This document shows positions 45,661 to 47,215 of a stretch of 47,215 bases of DNA, piece after piece. The stretch covers positions 1 through 47,215 of the forward strand of contig NZ_ATDK01000564.1 of NCBI RefSeq assembly GCF_000444135.1, read 5' to 3'. Source of the DNA: Pseudomonas avellanae BPIC 631. GTDB lineage: Bacteria > Pseudomonadota > Gammaproteobacteria > Pseudomonadales > Pseudomonadaceae. The translations under genes and the position numbers were made by a program. The first letter of the stretch is position 1. Every line of letters starts with the position of its first letter. The notes under the pieces were generated by a model, which saw only the letters and a list, made by a program, of their open reading frames with translations, was not told where the DNA came from and did no database searches.

Positions 45661-46944
45661 ATGAAAATAATGACAAAAGCACTGAACCGGACAACTCTTG
45701 GACTCGCCTTGGGTCTGGCTTCTTCTCAACTGCTCGCTGCCGGCTTCGCCCTCAACGAACAAAGCATCAGCGGCATGGGCACCGGCTTTGCAGGTCGCTC
45801 CTCTTCCGCCGACGATGCCAGCACCGTGTTCGGCAACCCTGCCGGCATGTCGCGTATCAAACGTGAACAAATCAGCGTAGGCGCCGCAGCCGTGATCGCC
45901 AAGACCGACATTGACAACGGTCGTGGCACGTTCGGCGGCAGCAACGACGGTGACATGGTTCCCGTGGTTGGTGTGCCAATGGGCTACTACGTCAAACCTA
46001 TCGATGATCACTGGGCATTTGGTCTGGGCGTGTACGTTCCGTTCGGCCTGGTCACTGATTACGAGAAAGGCTTTGCCGGCCGTTACTGGGGCGACAAGAG
46101 CCACGTACAGGTCGTGACCTTTCAGCCGACCGTCAGCTACGCATTCAATGACAAGGTTTCCATCGGCTTTGGCCCGACCATCAACCGTATCGACGGTGAA
46201 TTGACATCGGCCACATTGAACGGCCGAAGCGCAGGCACCAATGATGGTGAGGTGAAGATCAAAGGTGATGACACCGCCATCGGCTTCAATGCCGGTATTC
46301 TGGTGCAAGCCACTGACACCACTCGCGTGGGCCTGACCTATCACTCCAAGGTCGATTACAAGCTCGAAGGCAAGACCAAAATCGAAGGTTCAGGCTTCGG
46401 CGGGTTCTCCGGCCAGAAGTATGACGCTTCGCTGGATATCTCCACGCCTGAGTCGGTGGACTTCTCCATCACTCAGCAGCTTGATGAAAACTGGACTGTT
46501 TATGCAGGCAGCACCTGGACTCGCTGGAGCCGCCTGAAAGACATCACGGTCGAAAACAGCGGCGTCCCTGCCCTGCTGGGTGGCTCTGCCGGCCCAATCG
46601 GCACCATCACCGAAGAGCAGAACTGGCACGACACCTGGGCACACGCCATCGGTGCTTCGTACAAGGTCAACAAGGAGTGGACGCTGCGCACTGGCTTCTC
46701 CGTTGATCAGTCTCCGACCAACAACGTTAATCGATCCCCTCGCATCCCGACTGGCGATCGCAAGATCATCAGCTTCGGTGCTGGCTGGAGCCCGACCGAC
46801 GACCTGACCATCGACGTGGCGTATTCGTACCTGCGTGAAGATGAAACCAAAATCCGCGACAGCAGCGCGAGCAAGCAGTCGTACAGCGCTGACTATCGCA
46901 ACACGGCGCACGGCCTCGGCACTTCGGTTACCTATCGTTTCTGA
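45661..46944 (+). CDS. fadL: outer-membrane long-chain fatty-acid transporter, FadL/OmpP1/TodX family
   Basis: A 427-residue beta-barrel. The signal peptide ends near LASSQLLAA. The mature N-terminus AGFALNEQSISGMGTGFAG forms the plug, followed by the conserved NPA in FGNPAGMS. Alternating strands run to the C-terminal TSVTYRF, whose final Phe is the barrel assembly signal. FadL-type proteins let hydrophobic molecules such as fatty acids pass into the membrane laterally. AAGGAG lies upstream of the ATG. Whether this copy takes fatty acids or other hydrophobics cannot be told. Confidence 0.9.
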   Translation: MKIMTKALNRTTLGLALGLASSQLLAAGFALNEQSISGMGTGFAGRSSSADDASTVFGNPAGMSRIKREQISVGAAAVIAKTDIDNGRGTFGGSNDGDMVPVVGVPMGYYVKPIDDHWAFGLGVYVPFGLVTDYEKGFAGRYWGDKSHVQVVTFQPTVSYAFNDKVSIGFGPTINRIDGELTSATLNGRSAGTNDGEVKIKGDDTAIGFNAGILVQATDTTRVGLTYHSKVDYKLEGKTKIEGSGFGGFSGQKYDASLDISTPESVDFSITQQLDENWTVYAGSTWTRWSRLKDITVENSGVPALLGGSAGPIGTITEEQNWHDTWAHAIGASYKVNKEWTLRTGFSVDQSPTNNVNRSPRIPTGDRKIISFGAGWSPTDDLTIDVAYSYLREDETKIRDSSASKQSYSADYRNTAHGLGTSVTYRF

Positions 46945-46966
46945 TAAGTAGCGGTCATCAGGCTGA

Positions 46967-47002
46967 AAAAAGCCCGCAACCGGTGACGGTTGCGGGCTTT
47001 TT
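46967..47002 (+). terminator. fadL terminator
   Basis: A perfect 16-bp stem (46967-46982 with 46987-47002) closes on a GTGA tetraloop and ends in five Ts. It starts 22 bases after the fadL stop. Confidence 0.95.
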
Positions 47003-47067
47003 ATTGCGTGCATGTTGCGCTCAACGTTATGCACAAGTCCGGAACGGCCAGGCACGCTGTGCTTTGA

Positions 47068-47105
47068 CTATCGTGCCGATGCTCTGCGTCGGCATGCCGC
47101 TCTGC
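47068..47105. repeat. hairpin repeat, copy 1
   Basis: ACTATCGTGC starts a unit with stem TGCCGA/TCGGCA (47074-47079, 47089-47094) around a GCTCTGCG core. It closely matches the unit at 47174-47215. Compared with that copy, a C and a G have been gained on opposite arms, which keeps the stem paired. It looks like a REP-type intergenic repeat. Confidence 0.65.
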
Positions 47106-47173
47106 GCCGTCTGTGTGGCGCTGCACGTCACTGCGTCGTCAGTGCCATCACGGTAAAAAAGCGCTTTCTTTCA

Positions 47174-47215
47174 ACTATCGTGCGACGCTCTGCGTCGCAT
47201 GCCGTTCTGGACGCT
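47174..47215. repeat. hairpin repeat, copy 2 (runs to the window end)
   Basis: The unit starts with the same ACTATCGTGC as copy 1; its stem TGCGACG/CGTCGCA (47181-47187, 47193-47199) encloses CTCTG. GGACGCT at the window edge may begin a third, inverted or tandem unit. The 68 bases between the copies hold no gene. Confidence 0.65.

Overview
The window looks like chromosomal core DNA of a fluorescent pseudomonad, most likely the Pseudomonas syringae group. The evidence is gene content and order: earP-efp, the gyrA-serC-pheA-tyrA-cmk-rpsA-ihfB-lapA block, wbpL-wbpM-comEA, the mtnA/mtaD pair, ubiG-mupP-SDR and undA. All of these are pseudomonad arrangements, and GyrA carries the Thr83 usual for the genus. 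I see no phage, insertion sequence, integron, CRISPR array, tRNA or rRNA.

Layout. (1) 1-3330: efp and its rhamnosyltransferase earP on the minus strand, then a small membrane protein, a Gre-like protein and a 68-aa protein on the plus strand. (2) 3348-6600: an amino-acid permease (-), a membrane-anchored TlpA-type thioredoxin (+) and a TetR regulator (+). (3) 6609-11191 (-): a short O-antigen initiation cassette (epimerase-wbpL-wbpM) followed by a ComEA-like protein. A metallo-beta-lactamase RNase-like gene and a 412-bp gene-free stretch lie between it and the next block. (4) 13219-23422 (-): the mixed-function supraoperon gyrA, serC, pheA, tyrA, cmk, rpsA, ihfB, lapA, packed with 1-4 base overlaps in its middle. 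(5) 23726-28471: methionine salvage (mtnA divergent from the MTA deaminase), ubiquinone methylation (ubiG), peptidoglycan recycling (mupP) and an SDR. (6) 28718-32947: two cyclic-di-GMP genes flanking undA, the 1-undecene-forming fatty-acid decarboxylase. (7) 33071-37480 (-): ABC exporter, DsbA-like protein, tRNA hydroxylase trhO, BolA and a DUF2059 protein. (8) 37650-43769: fumC, a quinone reductase-like flavoprotein, an EamA exporter, a DTW tRNA-modifying enzyme, an acyl-carrier-like protein without the carrier serine, a 40-aa protein and rmuC. (9) 43770-47215: long non-coding stretches, two small proteins, the outer-membrane transporter fadL and two copies of a short hairpin repeat.

The most unusual item is the tyrA gene. 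Pseudomonads normally encode a TyrA-AroA fusion here of about 740 residues. This one is about 535. The prephenate dehydrogenase half looks intact, but the EPSP synthase half has lost about 190-210 internal residues and most catalytic residues while staying in frame to its GTGA overlap with cmk. The missing part corresponds closely to one whole lobe of EPSP synthase, so what remains is a single catalytically dead lobe that could still fold. The hisC gene normally found between pheA and tyrA is also absent. A working EPSP synthase and aromatic aminotransferase must therefore lie elsewhere in the genome.
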